A stretch of 64,000 nucleotides of DNA from Streptomyces violaceusniger Tu 4113. GTDB taxonomy: Bacteria > Actinomycetota > Actinomycetes > Streptomycetales > Streptomycetaceae. The position numbers were made by a program, and so were the translations under genes. The stretch is taken from contig NC_015957.1 of NCBI RefSeq assembly GCF_000147815.2, forward strand, positions 8,432,001 through 8,496,000, in the 5' to 3' direction. Shown one piece after another: positions 1-7,157 of the stretch (position 1 is its first letter; each line of letters starts with the position of its first letter). The notes under the pieces were generated by a model that was not told the DNA's origin, ran no database searches, and was given only the letters and a program-made list of their open reading frames with translations.

Positions 1-643
1 CCAGCGCCCGCTCCAGGGCCGTCCCGGCGCGCAGCGCCCAGCCCGGCGCCTCGCCGTCCGCCACCGCCGCACCCACCAGGTCGAGCAGGGGGGTGCGGCG
101 CGGGTCGTACGGGTGGAACCGGTGGCCGAATCCGGGCACATGGGAGCCCGTGGCACGGTACTCCGCCACCAGGTCCTTCGCGGCGCCATCGACGTCCGCC
201 CCCTCGGCCACGGCCCGCTCCAGCCCGGCCAGCACCCGCATGCACTGCTGACCGGCCCCGCCGTGGACGTCCCCCAGAAGGTTCACGCCGGTGGCCACCG
301 CGTTGTTCAGGCCCACGCCGCAGGTGGCCGCCATCCGGGCGGCGGCGATCGACGGGGCCTGGGGTCCGTGGTCGACGGCGGCGACGAGCGCGGCCTCCAG
401 CAACCGGCCCTGGGTCCGGGTGGGCAGCTCACCGCGCAGCATCAGCCAGATGGTCTCGGCGAAGGACATCTGGCCGATCAACTGCTCGACCGGGTAGCCA
501 CGCAGCAGGATCTCGCCCGGCCGGATGCGGCTGACAGCGGTGGACCACCAGTCGGTGACCTCGCGCGGATCCATGACGTCCTGGGGAGTCGTGACGTCCC
601 GCGGAGCCGTCGCGGCCTCCTCGTCTGCGGACCGGCGGGTCAT
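1..643 (-). CDS. Citrate synthase / citryl-CoA lyase family protein (C-terminus off the left edge)
   Basis: Minus-strand reading from an ATG at 643 gives about 214 residues that continue past the window edge, so the C-terminus is missing. The piece HGGAGQQCM and the later GFGHRFHPYDPRRTPLL match the citrate synthase superfamily block (GHR-x-DPR) that holds an active-site histidine. The sequence looks more like the small citryl-CoA lyase/citrate synthase-like proteins than TCA-cycle GltA. Its ATG overlaps the stop of the upstream CoA-transferase as ATGA, so the two are translationally coupled. A CoA-transferase that activates an organic acid followed by a C-C lyase is a plausible two-step pathway, with the divergent MHS transporter importing the acid. 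The substrate cannot be read from sequence. Confidence 0.8.
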   Translation of the reverse strand, partial: MTRRSADEEAATAPRDVTTPQDVMDPREVTDWWSTAVSRIRPGEILLRGYPVEQLIGQMSFAETIWLMLRGELPTRTQGRLLEAALVAAVDHGPQAPSIAAARMAATCGVGLNNAVATGVNLLGDVHGGAGQQCMRVLAGLERAVAEGADVDGAAKDLVAEYRATGSHVPGFGHRFHPYDPRRTPLLDLVGAAVADGEAPGWALRAGTALERAL

Positions 644-1866
644 ATCGCACCACGCTCCTTCATCGCGTCGATCTCCTCCGGGGTGTAGCCGAGTTCGGCC
701 AGGACCTGTTCGGTGTGCTGGCCCAGCAGCGGTGGCGGGGCGGTGGCGGCCGCCGGTTCGCCGTCGACCCGGAACGGGCTGCCCAGGACGCGCAGATCGC
801 GCTCGCGCCCGTCCGGGAAGGGCAGCGTGCGGACGAAGTCCCGCTCCGCGAGCTGCTCCAGGCCCAGCGCGTCGGGTACGGACAGCACCCGCGCGGCCGG
901 CACCCCGGCGTCGGCGAGGATCTCCTCCCACTCCCCGGCGGTCCGCTCGGCCAGCCCCTTCTCGATCTCGGCGCGCAGCTCGTCGCGGTGGGCCTTGCGG
1001 TCCGCGGGGTGCGCGAACCGCTCGTCCGCCAGCAGTTCCGCACGGCCGATGAGCCGGCACAGGGTGGCGAACTGCTGCTGGCGGTTGGCGGCGATGTTGA
1101 GAAATCCGTCCGCGGTACGGAACGTCCCCGACGGCGCGGCGGTGAAGTTCTCGTTGCCCATGGGCCGCGGCGGGCGGCCGGTGATCAGATAGTTGGAGGT
1201 CACCCAGCCCATCGCGGTGAGCGCGGCCTCCAGCATGGAGACGTCCAGATACGCGCCGCTCCCGGTGCGCTCCCGGCGCACCAGCGCCGCCGCCACGGCG
1301 AAGGCGGCGGCCATGCCGCCCAGGGTGTCGGCGACCGGGAACCCGGCCCGCAGCGGGCTGACCTCGGGGGTGCCGGTCACGCTCATCATGCCGGAGAGGC
1401 CCTGCACGATCTGGTCGTAGGCGGGCCGGGCGCGCAGCGGTCCGGTCTGGCCGAAGCCGGAGACGGCGCAGTAGACCAGCCGCGGGTTCTCCCGCATGAG
1501 GACCTCCCGGCCGACGCCCAGGCGGTCCATCACCCCGGGGCGGAAGTTCTCGAGGAGGACGTCGGACTCCCGCACCGCGCGCAGCAGGGCCTCGCGCCCC
1601 TTCTCCTCCTTGAGGTTCAGGGTCAGCGAACGCTTGCCGGCGTTCTGGGCGAGGAACGACGCGCCCAGCAGATCCTCGCTCAATTGCCGGTCGGCGCCGA
1701 GTTGGCGTGCCAGGTCCCCGGCCCCCGGCATCTCGACCTTGAGGACGTCGGCGCCGTGCAGGGCGAGCTGATATCCGGCGAACGGCCCGGCGAGGACATT
1801 GGTCAGATCCAGGACCCGGATGCCGTCGAGCAGGGGTGGTGGGGCGGCGGGGGCGGGCGTGCTCAA
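640..1866 (-). CDS. CaiB/BaiF family CoA-transferase
   Basis: The 408-residue protein has the class III CoA-transferase pattern: LLDGIRVLDLTNVLAGPFAG at the N-terminus, the ADVLKVEMPG strand with the expected catalytic-Asp region later (RPAYDQIVQGLSG), and NLKEEKGREALL / LLENFRPGVMDRLG blocks. Family members move CoA between carboxylic acids through an Asp-linked anhydride. The start is a TTG at 1866 because GGAGG lies 7 nt upstream. A longer reading from 1908 would add 14 residues that precede the conserved start and would bury that ribosome binding site. Its stop overlaps the next gene (ATGA), which indicates an operon with the citrate synthase-like gene. Confidence 0.88.
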   Translation of the reverse strand: MSTPAPAAPPPLLDGIRVLDLTNVLAGPFAGYQLALHGADVLKVEMPGAGDLARQLGADRQLSEDLLGASFLAQNAGKRSLTLNLKEEKGREALLRAVRESDVLLENFRPGVMDRLGVGREVLMRENPRLVYCAVSGFGQTGPLRARPAYDQIVQGLSGMMSVTGTPEVSPLRAGFPVADTLGGMAAAFAVAAALVRRERTGSGAYLDVSMLEAALTAMGWVTSNYLITGRPPRPMGNENFTAAPSGTFRTADGFLNIAANRQQQFATLCRLIGRAELLADERFAHPADRKAHRDELRAEIEKGLAERTAGEWEEILADAGVPAARVLSVPDALGLEQLAERDFVRTLPFPDGRERDLRVLGSPFRVDGEPAAATAPPPLLGQHTEQVLAELGYTPEEIDAMKERGAI

Positions 1867-2000
1867 GGGCTGACCTCCAGCGCGAATCAGGGCGTGACCC
1901 CTTGCCATGGGGTGTGTGCCTCCATAACATCACCGAACCATCAAGCGGCACAAGCGAACCACACAGTGGCACTCGATCCACGGTGACAAGGGAGTCCCCC

Positions 2001-3392
2001 ATGACGCAAACCGGCAGTTCCGCCACCAGAAGGCCGGTCTTCCAGCCCAGAGTCGCCCTCGCCGCCGTCTTCGGCACCACGGTGGAGTGGTACGACTTCG
2101 CCCTCTACGGAACCGCGGCCGCCCTGGTCTTCAACAAGGTCTACTTCCCGGACAGCGATCCACTGGTCGGCACGGTCCTCGCCTACGGCACCTTCGCCAT
2201 CGGCTTCCTCGCCCGGCCCCTGGGCGGCGCCTACTTCGGGGAGCGGGGCGACACCCAGGGCCGTAAGGGCGTACTGGTGGCCACCCTGCTGATGATGGGG
2301 CTCGCCACCACGGCCATCGGACTGCTGCCGACCCATGCACAGATCGGCGTCGCCGCGCCGGTGCTCCTGACCCTGCTCCGCTTCGTCCAGGGCTTCGCCG
2401 CGGGCGGCGAGAAGACCGGAGCGCTGATCATCCTCTTCGAGAACGCACCGCCCAAGTGGCGCGGTCTGCTCACCTCACTGCCCGCGATCGGCACCGGCAC
2501 CGGCACCCTCCTGTCCACCGGCGCCTTCGCGCTCACCACCGGGCTGCTGTCCGAGGACGCCTTCCTCGACTGGGGCTGGCGGATTCCCTTCCTGCTCAGC
2601 GCGGGGCTGACCTTCTTCGGCCTCTGGGTGCGCCGCTCACTGCCGGAAACCGCCGAGTTCCAGCAGGTGCAGCAGGGCCAGCAGGAAGGCCCCGCCGCCG
2701 CGACGGCGCCGCGCCCGCTGCGGCAGCGGATCGCCGAGAGCCGCTGCGTCGCCGCCTGGCGCCGCTACCCCAAGGAGATGCTCATCGTGATCGGCGCGGG
2801 CGCCGCCGAGAACGCGGGCTACTACGTCTTCGGCACCTTCTCGGTCACCTACGCCGAGGACCGCGGGATGTCGACCAGCGCACTCCTCAGCGGCATATCG
2901 CTGGTCGCGGCGGTGAAGCTGGTGACGGTGCCGGCCTTCGGCGCGCTCTCCGACCGCATCGGCCGGCGCCCGGTCTCGATCGGCGGAGCCCTGGTGCTGC
3001 TGGCCGCCGCCTGGCCGTTCTTCGCGGTGATCGACGGCGGCCACACCTGGGGCATCTGGCTCGCGCTCTTCATCACCCTGGGCATCGGTCAGTCCGCCGT
3101 CCTCGGCTCCCAGCCCGCCTTCTTCGCCGAACTCTTCGACACCACGGTCCGGTTCAGCGCGGTCGGCATCGCCAACAACATCGGCACCGTCCTCACCGGC
3201 GGCCTCGCCCCCCTGCTCGCGTCCGCCCTGCTGCTCTGGTTCGACCACAGCGTCACGGGCGTGGTCGTCTTCATCGCCCTGATGAGCGCGCTCACCGTGG
3301 TCACGGTGGCACTGGCCCGGGAGACGCGCGGGGCCGCCGAGCCGGCCGAGCAGACGGCCGGGCGGAAGCAGGACGTCCCGACGGCACCGTGA
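2001..3392 (+). CDS. MHS-family MFS transporter (organic acid:H+ symporter)
   Basis: The 463-residue protein has twelve hydrophobic stretches and the metabolite:H+ symporter signature near the N-terminus (GTTVEWYDFALYGTAAALVF), the family of ShiA, ProP and KgtP. The loop GERGDTQGRKGVLV after TM2-3 is the classic MFS G-x3-D-R-x-GR-like motif, and its second copy is ALSDRIGRRP. The start at 2001 is favoured by GGGAG about 7 nt upstream and by the protein beginning just before the first conserved block. It is divergent from the CoA-transferase/lyase pair, so import of the carboxylate used by that pair is likely. The tartrate-dehydrogenase-like remnant immediately downstream fits an older, larger organic-acid cluster. 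Confidence 0.88.
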   Translation: MTQTGSSATRRPVFQPRVALAAVFGTTVEWYDFALYGTAAALVFNKVYFPDSDPLVGTVLAYGTFAIGFLARPLGGAYFGERGDTQGRKGVLVATLLMMGLATTAIGLLPTHAQIGVAAPVLLTLLRFVQGFAAGGEKTGALIILFENAPPKWRGLLTSLPAIGTGTGTLLSTGAFALTTGLLSEDAFLDWGWRIPFLLSAGLTFFGLWVRRSLPETAEFQQVQQGQQEGPAAATAPRPLRQRIAESRCVAAWRRYPKEMLIVIGAGAAENAGYYVFGTFSVTYAEDRGMSTSALLSGISLVAAVKLVTVPAFGALSDRIGRRPVSIGGALVLLAAAWPFFAVIDGGHTWGIWLALFITLGIGQSAVLGSQPAFFAELFDTTVRFSAVGIANNIGTVLTGGLAPLLASALLLWFDHSVTGVVVFIALMSALTVVTVALARETRGAAEPAEQTAGRKQDVPTAP

Positions 3393-3495
3393 CGCCATCG
3401 CGACCGTCCTGGCGAAGACCGCCGTCCGCACCCCGGACCTGGGCGGCACGGCCACCACGGAGGAATTCACCAACGCCCTGCTCGAACTGGTCTGA
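3391..3495 (+). pseudogene. C-terminal stub of a tartrate/isopropylmalate dehydrogenase-like gene
   Basis: Directly after the transporter stop, in another frame, 34 codons read DAIATVLAKTAVRTPDLGG followed by TATTEEFTNALLELV and a TGA. The RTPDLGGTATT block is the C-terminal signature of decarboxylating dehydrogenases of the tartrate/isopropylmalate type. There is no start and no catalytic domain, so only the last helix survives, apparently joined to the transporter's end by a deletion. Family call from memory of the motif. Confidence 0.6.
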
Positions 3496-3501
3496 CGTGC
3501 C

Positions 3502-3971
3502 CGGGGTGGGGCTGTCCCCAGGGCGGCCCGGGTGGCTGGCCGGACCGCACCCGCGCGGCTATGTGCGGCCCGGCGAGGACACCCCGCTCATGGACATCAC
3601 CGAGATCAACTCCTCGGTCGCGGGCCCGAGCGGCAGCATGATCTCCAGCGGCACCGATCGCAACCGGTTCCTGGCCGCCCTCGTACGCGGCAGGCTGCTG
3701 CGCCCGGCCCAACTGCGGCAGATGATGAACACCCGCCCGACCGGCAACCCGGACGGCCGGGCGTACGGCCTCGGCCTGGAGAGCAGGCCCCTGCCCTGCG
3801 GGGCCTCTCCGCAGGGCACACCGGCGACGTGCTCGGGTACGAGACGATGGGCGGCGCCACGGTCGAGGGCAGGCAGGCGAGGTCATGGTGAACGTCGACC
3901 CGGGCGGTTCGGACCCACAGGACGACGACATGCGGGCCGCCGTCCGGACGGCACTCTGCGGAAGCCGGTAG
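3502..3971 (+). pseudogene. Decayed serine hydrolase / D-Ala-D-Ala carboxypeptidase-like (S12 family) gene
   Basis: Three frames are needed to read one protein end. First comes HPRGYVRPGEDTPL, then ITEINSSVAGPSGSMISSG with DRNRFLAALVRGRLL and YGLGLESRPLPCG (about 3540-3800). A frame shift leads to GHTGDVLGYETMGG (about 3810-3890). A second shift leads to MVNVDPGGSDPQDDD and ALCGSR before a TAG. The order matches the C-terminal half of secreted beta-lactamase-fold carboxypeptidases, in which the YGLGL...GHxGxxxGY block carries the HxG motif. The SxxK half is absent, so this is a frameshifted remnant. Confidence 0.7.
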
Positions 3972-4009
3972 CTCAGGACGCCGTACCGACGTGCCCCGGC
4001 CGCACTGAC

Positions 4010-4064
4010 GACGGGGCTCCCCTTGCCCGGGCGCGTTGGCGCCACGTGCTCGGGGAGCCCCGTC
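4010..4064 (-). terminator. Factor-independent terminator hairpin
   Basis: A perfect 13-bp inverted repeat (GACGGGGCTCCCC at 4010-4022 and its complement at 4052-4064) surrounds a 29-nt loop. It lies just past the stop of the bL37-like gene and just past the decayed hydrolase, so it can serve both directions. Confidence 0.6.
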
Positions 4065-4099
4065 GGTGTCACCAGGCAGAGCGCCTCAGATCAGGATGA

Positions 4100-4177
4100 T
4101 CAGGACTGGGGACGGCTGCCGTGGTTGGCTCCGTTCTTACGACGGGCCTTCTTCTTGCGACGTCGCTTCGACGACAT
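4100..4177 (-). CDS. bL37-like ribosomal mini-protein (25 residues)
   Basis: The ORF MSSKRRRKKKARRKNGANH..GSRPQS starts at an ATG 6 nt after a strong GAGGAGG site. A run of 12 K/R residues among the first 14 is followed by the ANHGSRP tail. It resembles the roughly 24-residue actinobacterial large-subunit protein bL37 seen in mycobacterial ribosome structures, which also ends in an ANHGKRP-like tail. That comparison is from memory. It would act as an RNA-binding structural peptide of the 50S subunit. The gene stands alone, with its own leader upstream and a hairpin terminator downstream. An unrelated basic peptide is the alternative, but a strong RBS and sense-coded composition argue that the gene is real. 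Confidence 0.65.
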   Translation of the reverse strand: MSSKRRRKKKARRKNGANHGSRPQS

Positions 4178-4211
4178 GTCGCCTCCTCTCCAACGGTGCT
4201 TTCGCCCTATA

Positions 4212-4232
4212 GGTACCGATCAGCTCGGTATC
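4212..4232. promoter_or_regulatory. Inverted repeat in the leader/promoter of the bL37-like gene
   Basis: GGTACCGA (4212-4219), a 5-nt spacer and TCGGTATC (4225-4232) form an 8-bp inverted repeat with one mismatch. It sits about 35 nt upstream of the bL37-like start. On the minus strand a TTGAGA hexamer and a TATAGG hexamer flank it with a 19-bp spacer, so it could be an operator within the promoter. No known binding consensus was recognised. Confidence 0.3.
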
Positions 4233-4432
4233 TCAAGCGGTGATCACGCGGGCGCGTACCCAGCCCCGCCCCTCGCTACGTCCCCCGCTTCCGTGAAGCA
4301 CCTCACGTCACAGGCGCGCCGTGCCATCCCGAGGTGGCCCGAGCCACTGTGGAAGAGCCTGCCCTCCCCAATCCCCGACCCGGTCGAGCAGCCCACCCGG
4401 CCACTGACACCCGCACCCAACGAGCACCGAAG

Positions 4433-4524
4433 AAACCATCCCCGCAGGCACGGGGAGCGGTTGGGCGGGCTGATCGTCTTGGCTGGTTTGCAGGGGCAGG
4501 AGTCCCCGCGGGTGCGGGGAGCAA
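4433..4524. CRISPR. Degenerate orphan CRISPR pair (type I-E-like repeats)
   Basis: Two 28-nt units, 4433-4460 and 4497-4524, share the core TCCCCGC-nnnn-(G/A)CGGGGAGC, which is the hairpin core of streptomycete type I-E repeats. They are separated by a 36-nt spacer instead of the usual 32-33. The copies differ at several positions in both arms. A minus-strand reading gives the peptide PRTRGD, the well-known false translation of such repeats. No cas gene is in the window, so this is a relic or an isolated repeat pair. Confidence 0.45.
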
Positions 4525-4783
4525 ACTCTGCGACCTGGATGCCTATCTCACCATAGGTGGTTCGCAACTCTCCGCAAGCGGCACCTCAGAGGCCTTGACT
4601 CCAGCCAGATCTTCCGCGGAAACAGGAGAGTTGTCAGCGCCCCGGCGTGAGTCGCTTCCCTGCCATGGGGGGCTACGCAAACGAAGCAGCTTCGCCCGCG
4701 ACGCCTTCACCCTGGAGGAGCAAGGGCGGGCCGCCGTACAGTCGGCGCGCCCGGCCGGGGCGTATGCCCAGGTCAGGTGGGTG
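4525..4783. other. Unassigned intergenic stretch downstream of rnpB
   Basis: No reading frame with coding character, no further CRISPR unit and no clear hairpin were recognised between the CRISPR-like pair and the 3' end of rnpB. The same holds for 4233-4432. It may hold the rnpB terminator and the remains of a CRISPR leader, but nothing in it supports a specific call. Confidence 0.5.
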
Positions 4784-5196
4784 GTGGCGGACGAGTCGGC
4801 CTGTACGCCGGGTTCTGTCTCCCGGGGGCCTTGCGGACCCCGGGGAGGCGGCCATCCATCTAGGACCGGCGTTGCCGCCGGTCTCGTGCGGTCTACCCGC
4901 GGACTCGGGCGGGCAGCCCTCGATCGTCCGCGCAGAGCCGCCGTGTGGCGGCTCCTCTTGACCTTGCTCCAGGTGGGGTTTACCAAGCCGTCCGAGTCAC
5001 CTCGGACGCTGGTGGTCTCTTACACCACCGTTTCACCCTTACCGGGGGCCGAAGCCCCCGGCGGTCTGTTTTCTGTGGCACTGTCCCGCGGGTCACCCCG
5101 GGTGGGCGTTACCCACCACCTTGCCGTGTGGAGCCCGGACGTTCCTCGGCGGGGCCCGAAGACCCCGACGCGACCGCCCGGCCGGCTCGTCCGCCG
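4784..5196 (-). ncRNA. rnpB: RNase P RNA, type A
   Basis: The minus strand shows the bacterial RNase P RNA core. Near the 5' end is GAGGAACGTCCGGGCTCC, then a long GC hairpin with a GGGGGCTTCGGCCCCC loop, then GGTAAACCCCACCTGGAGC, then AGATGGATGGCCGCC, and near the 3' end ACAGAACCCGGCGTACAGGC. The two ends (CGGCGGACGAGCCGGCC and GGCCGACTCGTCCGCC) pair as helix P1, which sets the limits to within a few bases. The RNA is the ribozyme that matures tRNA 5' ends. Confidence 0.96.
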
Positions 5197-5232
5197 TGAT
5201 GACCATGATACCTGGCGAGGCGGCCGGACGGC

Positions 5233-5340
5233 TCAGAGGAAGTCGGCCGTCTCCCATGCGAAGGAGAACGGCCCGGGCAGGTCGAGTGGCTTATCGGAGG
5301 GGACCGTGACGTGCTGCCGGTTGTCGGCGGCCTCCGGGTC
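5233..5340 (-). pseudogene. Possible C-terminal fragment of a Uma2-type protein
   Basis: The minus strand reads HVTVPSDKPLDLPGPFSFAW then ETADFL and a stop. Streptomycete Uma2/restriction-endonuclease-fold proteins often end in a similar '...LPxPFxFxLDTxxF' strand. No catalytic region remains upstream, where the frame runs into GC-rich non-coding sequence. This is a weak, motif-only call. Confidence 0.3.
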
Positions 5341-5465
5341 GCCGACAAGTCGTTGATCTTGTTGTTCCGCCCCTCTTTGCCCGGTTCCAGGCGGTTTCCC
5401 CGATGTCCCCCCGGGCACCCGGGGGCCGTCCTGCGGACGGTTCGAGGCGGTTGCGAGGAGGGCCC

Positions 5466-5795
5466 ATGAGCGACACGGATGTGAACAAGGTGCTCGACGC
5501 CGTGCGGGATGTCGATTTCCCCGCGGGCAAGGACGAACTACTGGACGCGGCGCGGCGCGCGGATGCCCCGGAGGGGGTCGTCAAGGCGCTGCGCGGTATT
5601 CCGCCGGAGGAGTACCAGAACCGCGAGGAGGTGGCCCGGTCCGTGCGGGTGCCCCCGGACTCGGATCTGGGGCACAGCCCCGGGCAGCGCGGGGAGCAGG
5701 CCCGGCGGGGCGGCAGACCGGGGCAGTCTCAGTATCTGCGGGACGTTCCGAAGCCCCCGGTCGAGGAGGAGCAGGAGCGGGGCCGGGAGCACTGA
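5466..5795 (+). CDS. DUF2795 domain protein
   Basis: The 109-residue protein starts at an ATG 6 nt after GAGGAGG. Residues about 8-58 (LDAVRDVDFPAGKDELLDAA, then APEGVVKALRGIPPEEYQNR) fit DUF2795, a small helical domain common in actinomycetes. Its function is unknown, and a role in stress or nucleic-acid association has only been guessed. The C-terminal half is charged, proline-rich and probably disordered (PGQRGEQARRGGRPGQ). No partner gene is obvious: the flanking readable pieces are remnants. Confidence 0.8.
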   Translation: MSDTDVNKVLDAVRDVDFPAGKDELLDAARRADAPEGVVKALRGIPPEEYQNREEVARSVRVPPDSDLGHSPGQRGEQARRGGRPGQSQYLRDVPKPPVEEEQERGREH

Positions 5796-5834
5796 TTCGG
5801 CCCCCGGCCCGCACCCTCCGGCCCTCGCCGGGGG

Positions 5835-6031
5835 GTGCTGCACTTCCGGCGCTGCGCCGGCCGGCACAGCCTGAGCAATCTCTCGGCGGGCCCGGTGCCG
5901 CTGCCGGAGGGCCTGGAGGTGGTGCCGGCCAGCGGTCCGGTCGACGGCGAGGACGGGGTCGGAGTCGGGGTCGGTGGCCGGGTCGGGGACCGGGTGCCCG
6001 CGTATACGACGGTCTGGCTGCGTTGGCGGGA
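5835..6031 (+). pseudogene. C-terminal stub of a GH13 alpha-glucosidase-like gene
   Basis: The frame reads VLHFRR, then SLSNLSAGPVPLPEGLEVV, PASGPVDGEDG and RVPAYTTVWLRW. This is the last beta-sandwich of GH13 alpha-glucosidases, which typically runs 'NLS..P..LP..G.vLLASGP..G.vPADTAVWL'. The (beta/alpha)8 barrel is absent and the start is lost. A GV-rich repeat has been inserted or expanded before the final strand. Motif-based call. Confidence 0.5.
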
Positions 6032-6116
6032 GGTCGTAGGCTACGGGCGGGGTGGGCTTGGTTCTTAGGGTCCGCCCCGCGCCCTGCCGCCAACGAACCG
6101 TTCGAGGAGATCCGCC

Positions 6117-6923
6117 GTGCTCGTCCTGCTGCCGCCGTCCGAGGGAAAGGCCACGGGAGGCTCGCGCTCCCCGCTGGACCTGGGAGCGCTGTCGCTGCCC
6201 GAACTGGGCGAGGCGCGGGCGGAGGTCCTGGACGAGCTGGTGTCGCTGTGCTCGGGCGACGAGACGAAGGCCGCCGAGGTGCTGGGGCTGAGTGAGGGAC
6301 TGCGTGGCGAGGTCGCGAAGAACGCGGCGCTGCGGGAGGCCGGGACCCGGCCCGCCGGGGAGATCTACACCGGGGTGCTGTACGACGCCCTCGGCCTGGC
6401 CACCCTCCCCACCGCCGCCCGGCGCCGGGCGGGCCGGTCGCTGCTGGTGTTCTCCGGGCTCTGGGGCGCGGTGCGGATCGGCGACCGTATCCCCTCCTAC
6501 CGCTGCTCGATGGGGGTGAAGCTGCCGGGGCTCGGCGCGCTGGGCACGTACTGGCGGAACCGGACCGCGATGGCCGAGGTGATCCCGCAGGCCGCCGGGC
6601 GCGGGGGGCTGGTGCTGGACCTCAGGTCGGCGGCGTACGCGGCGGCGTGGAAGCCCAAGGGGGCGCTCGCCGAGCGTACGGCGACGGTGCGGGTGCTCCA
6701 GTCGAAGATCGTGAACCGGGTCGAGAAGCGGTCCGTCGTCAGCCACTTCAACAAGGCGACGAAGGGCCGGATGGTGCGGGACCTGCTGACCGCCGGGGTC
6801 GCGCCGAGCGGACCGGGTGAGCTGGTGGAGGCGTTGCGGGGGCTGGGGTACGTGGTCGAGGCCGCGCCGCCGGAGCGGGCGGGGCAGGCGTGGGGGCTGG
6901 ATGTGGTGGTGACCGAGCTGTAG
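6117..6923 (+). CDS. yaaA: YaaA family peroxide-stress protein
   Basis: The 268-residue protein begins with MLVLLPPSEGKATGG, the YaaA (DUF328) N-terminal signature, and retains the YTGVLYDALG block, the LLVFSGLWG strand and the C-terminal VSHFNKATKGRMVRDLL segment with a basic DNA-binding-like patch. E. coli YaaA lowers intracellular free iron under peroxide stress and has DNA-binding activity. The same role here is by homology. Start is GTG with GAGGAGA 9 nt upstream. The stop codon is embedded in the first unit of a 37-bp tandem repeat that continues downstream. Confidence 0.88.
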   Translation: MLVLLPPSEGKATGGSRSPLDLGALSLPELGEARAEVLDELVSLCSGDETKAAEVLGLSEGLRGEVAKNAALREAGTRPAGEIYTGVLYDALGLATLPTAARRRAGRSLLVFSGLWGAVRIGDRIPSYRCSMGVKLPGLGALGTYWRNRTAMAEVIPQAAGRGGLVLDLRSAAYAAAWKPKGALAERTATVRVLQSKIVNRVEKRSVVSHFNKATKGRMVRDLLTAGVAPSGPGELVEALRGLGYVVEAAPPERAGQAWGLDVVVTEL

Positions 6924-7098
6924 GGCCCGGGAACCGCACCGGTGGTGTTCCGAGCTGTAGGGCCCGGGAGCCGCCCGGCGGCGTTCCGAGCTGTAGTGCC
7001 GGGGAGCCACCCCGACCGCCTTCCGGGCTGCAGTACCGGCGAGCCACCCCGACGGCGTTGTGAGCTGTAGCGCCCGGGAGCCGCCCCGGCGGCGTTGG
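6915..7098. repeat. Five-copy ~37-bp tandem repeat spanning the yaaA stop codon
   Basis: Units begin at 6915, 6952, 6988, 7025 and 7062, each starting with GAGCTGTAG or a one- or two-base variant and continuing with a GC-rich block ending in GGCGTT. Unit 1 contains the last codons and stop of yaaA. Lengths of 36-37 bp are not multiples of three. The array fills the whole space up to the next promoter. Confidence 0.85.
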
Positions 7099-7108
7099 CG
7101 TTGCGGCA

Positions 7109-7150
7109 TGCGCAACTGCCATTGCGCAGTGCGCCGCACCTGGGCAGGAT
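7109..7150 (+). promoter_or_regulatory. Leaderless promoter with overlapping inverted repeat, upstream of the aldolase
   Basis: TTGCGC (7122-7127), a 17-bp spacer and CAGGAT (7145-7150) place a transcription start at or next to the GTG at 7158, so the mRNA is probably leaderless. A 7-bp inverted repeat (TGCGCAA at 7109-7115, TTGCGCA at 7122-7128) covers the -35 element and could be a repressor site. Confidence 0.55.
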
Positions 7151-7157
7151 GGGCGCC

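Noticed and set aside
3502..3971. An intact carboxypeptidase gene
   Set aside because: Two frame changes are needed and the SxxK half is missing, so it is listed as a pseudogene.
4244..4567. A 107-codon minus-strand frame containing PRTRGD
   Set aside because: This peptide is the known false translation of type I-E CRISPR repeats. The DNA is explained by the degenerate repeat pair.
4543..4986. A 147-codon minus-strand frame over rnpB
   Set aside because: It translates the RNase P RNA, whose helices and conserved cores are clear.
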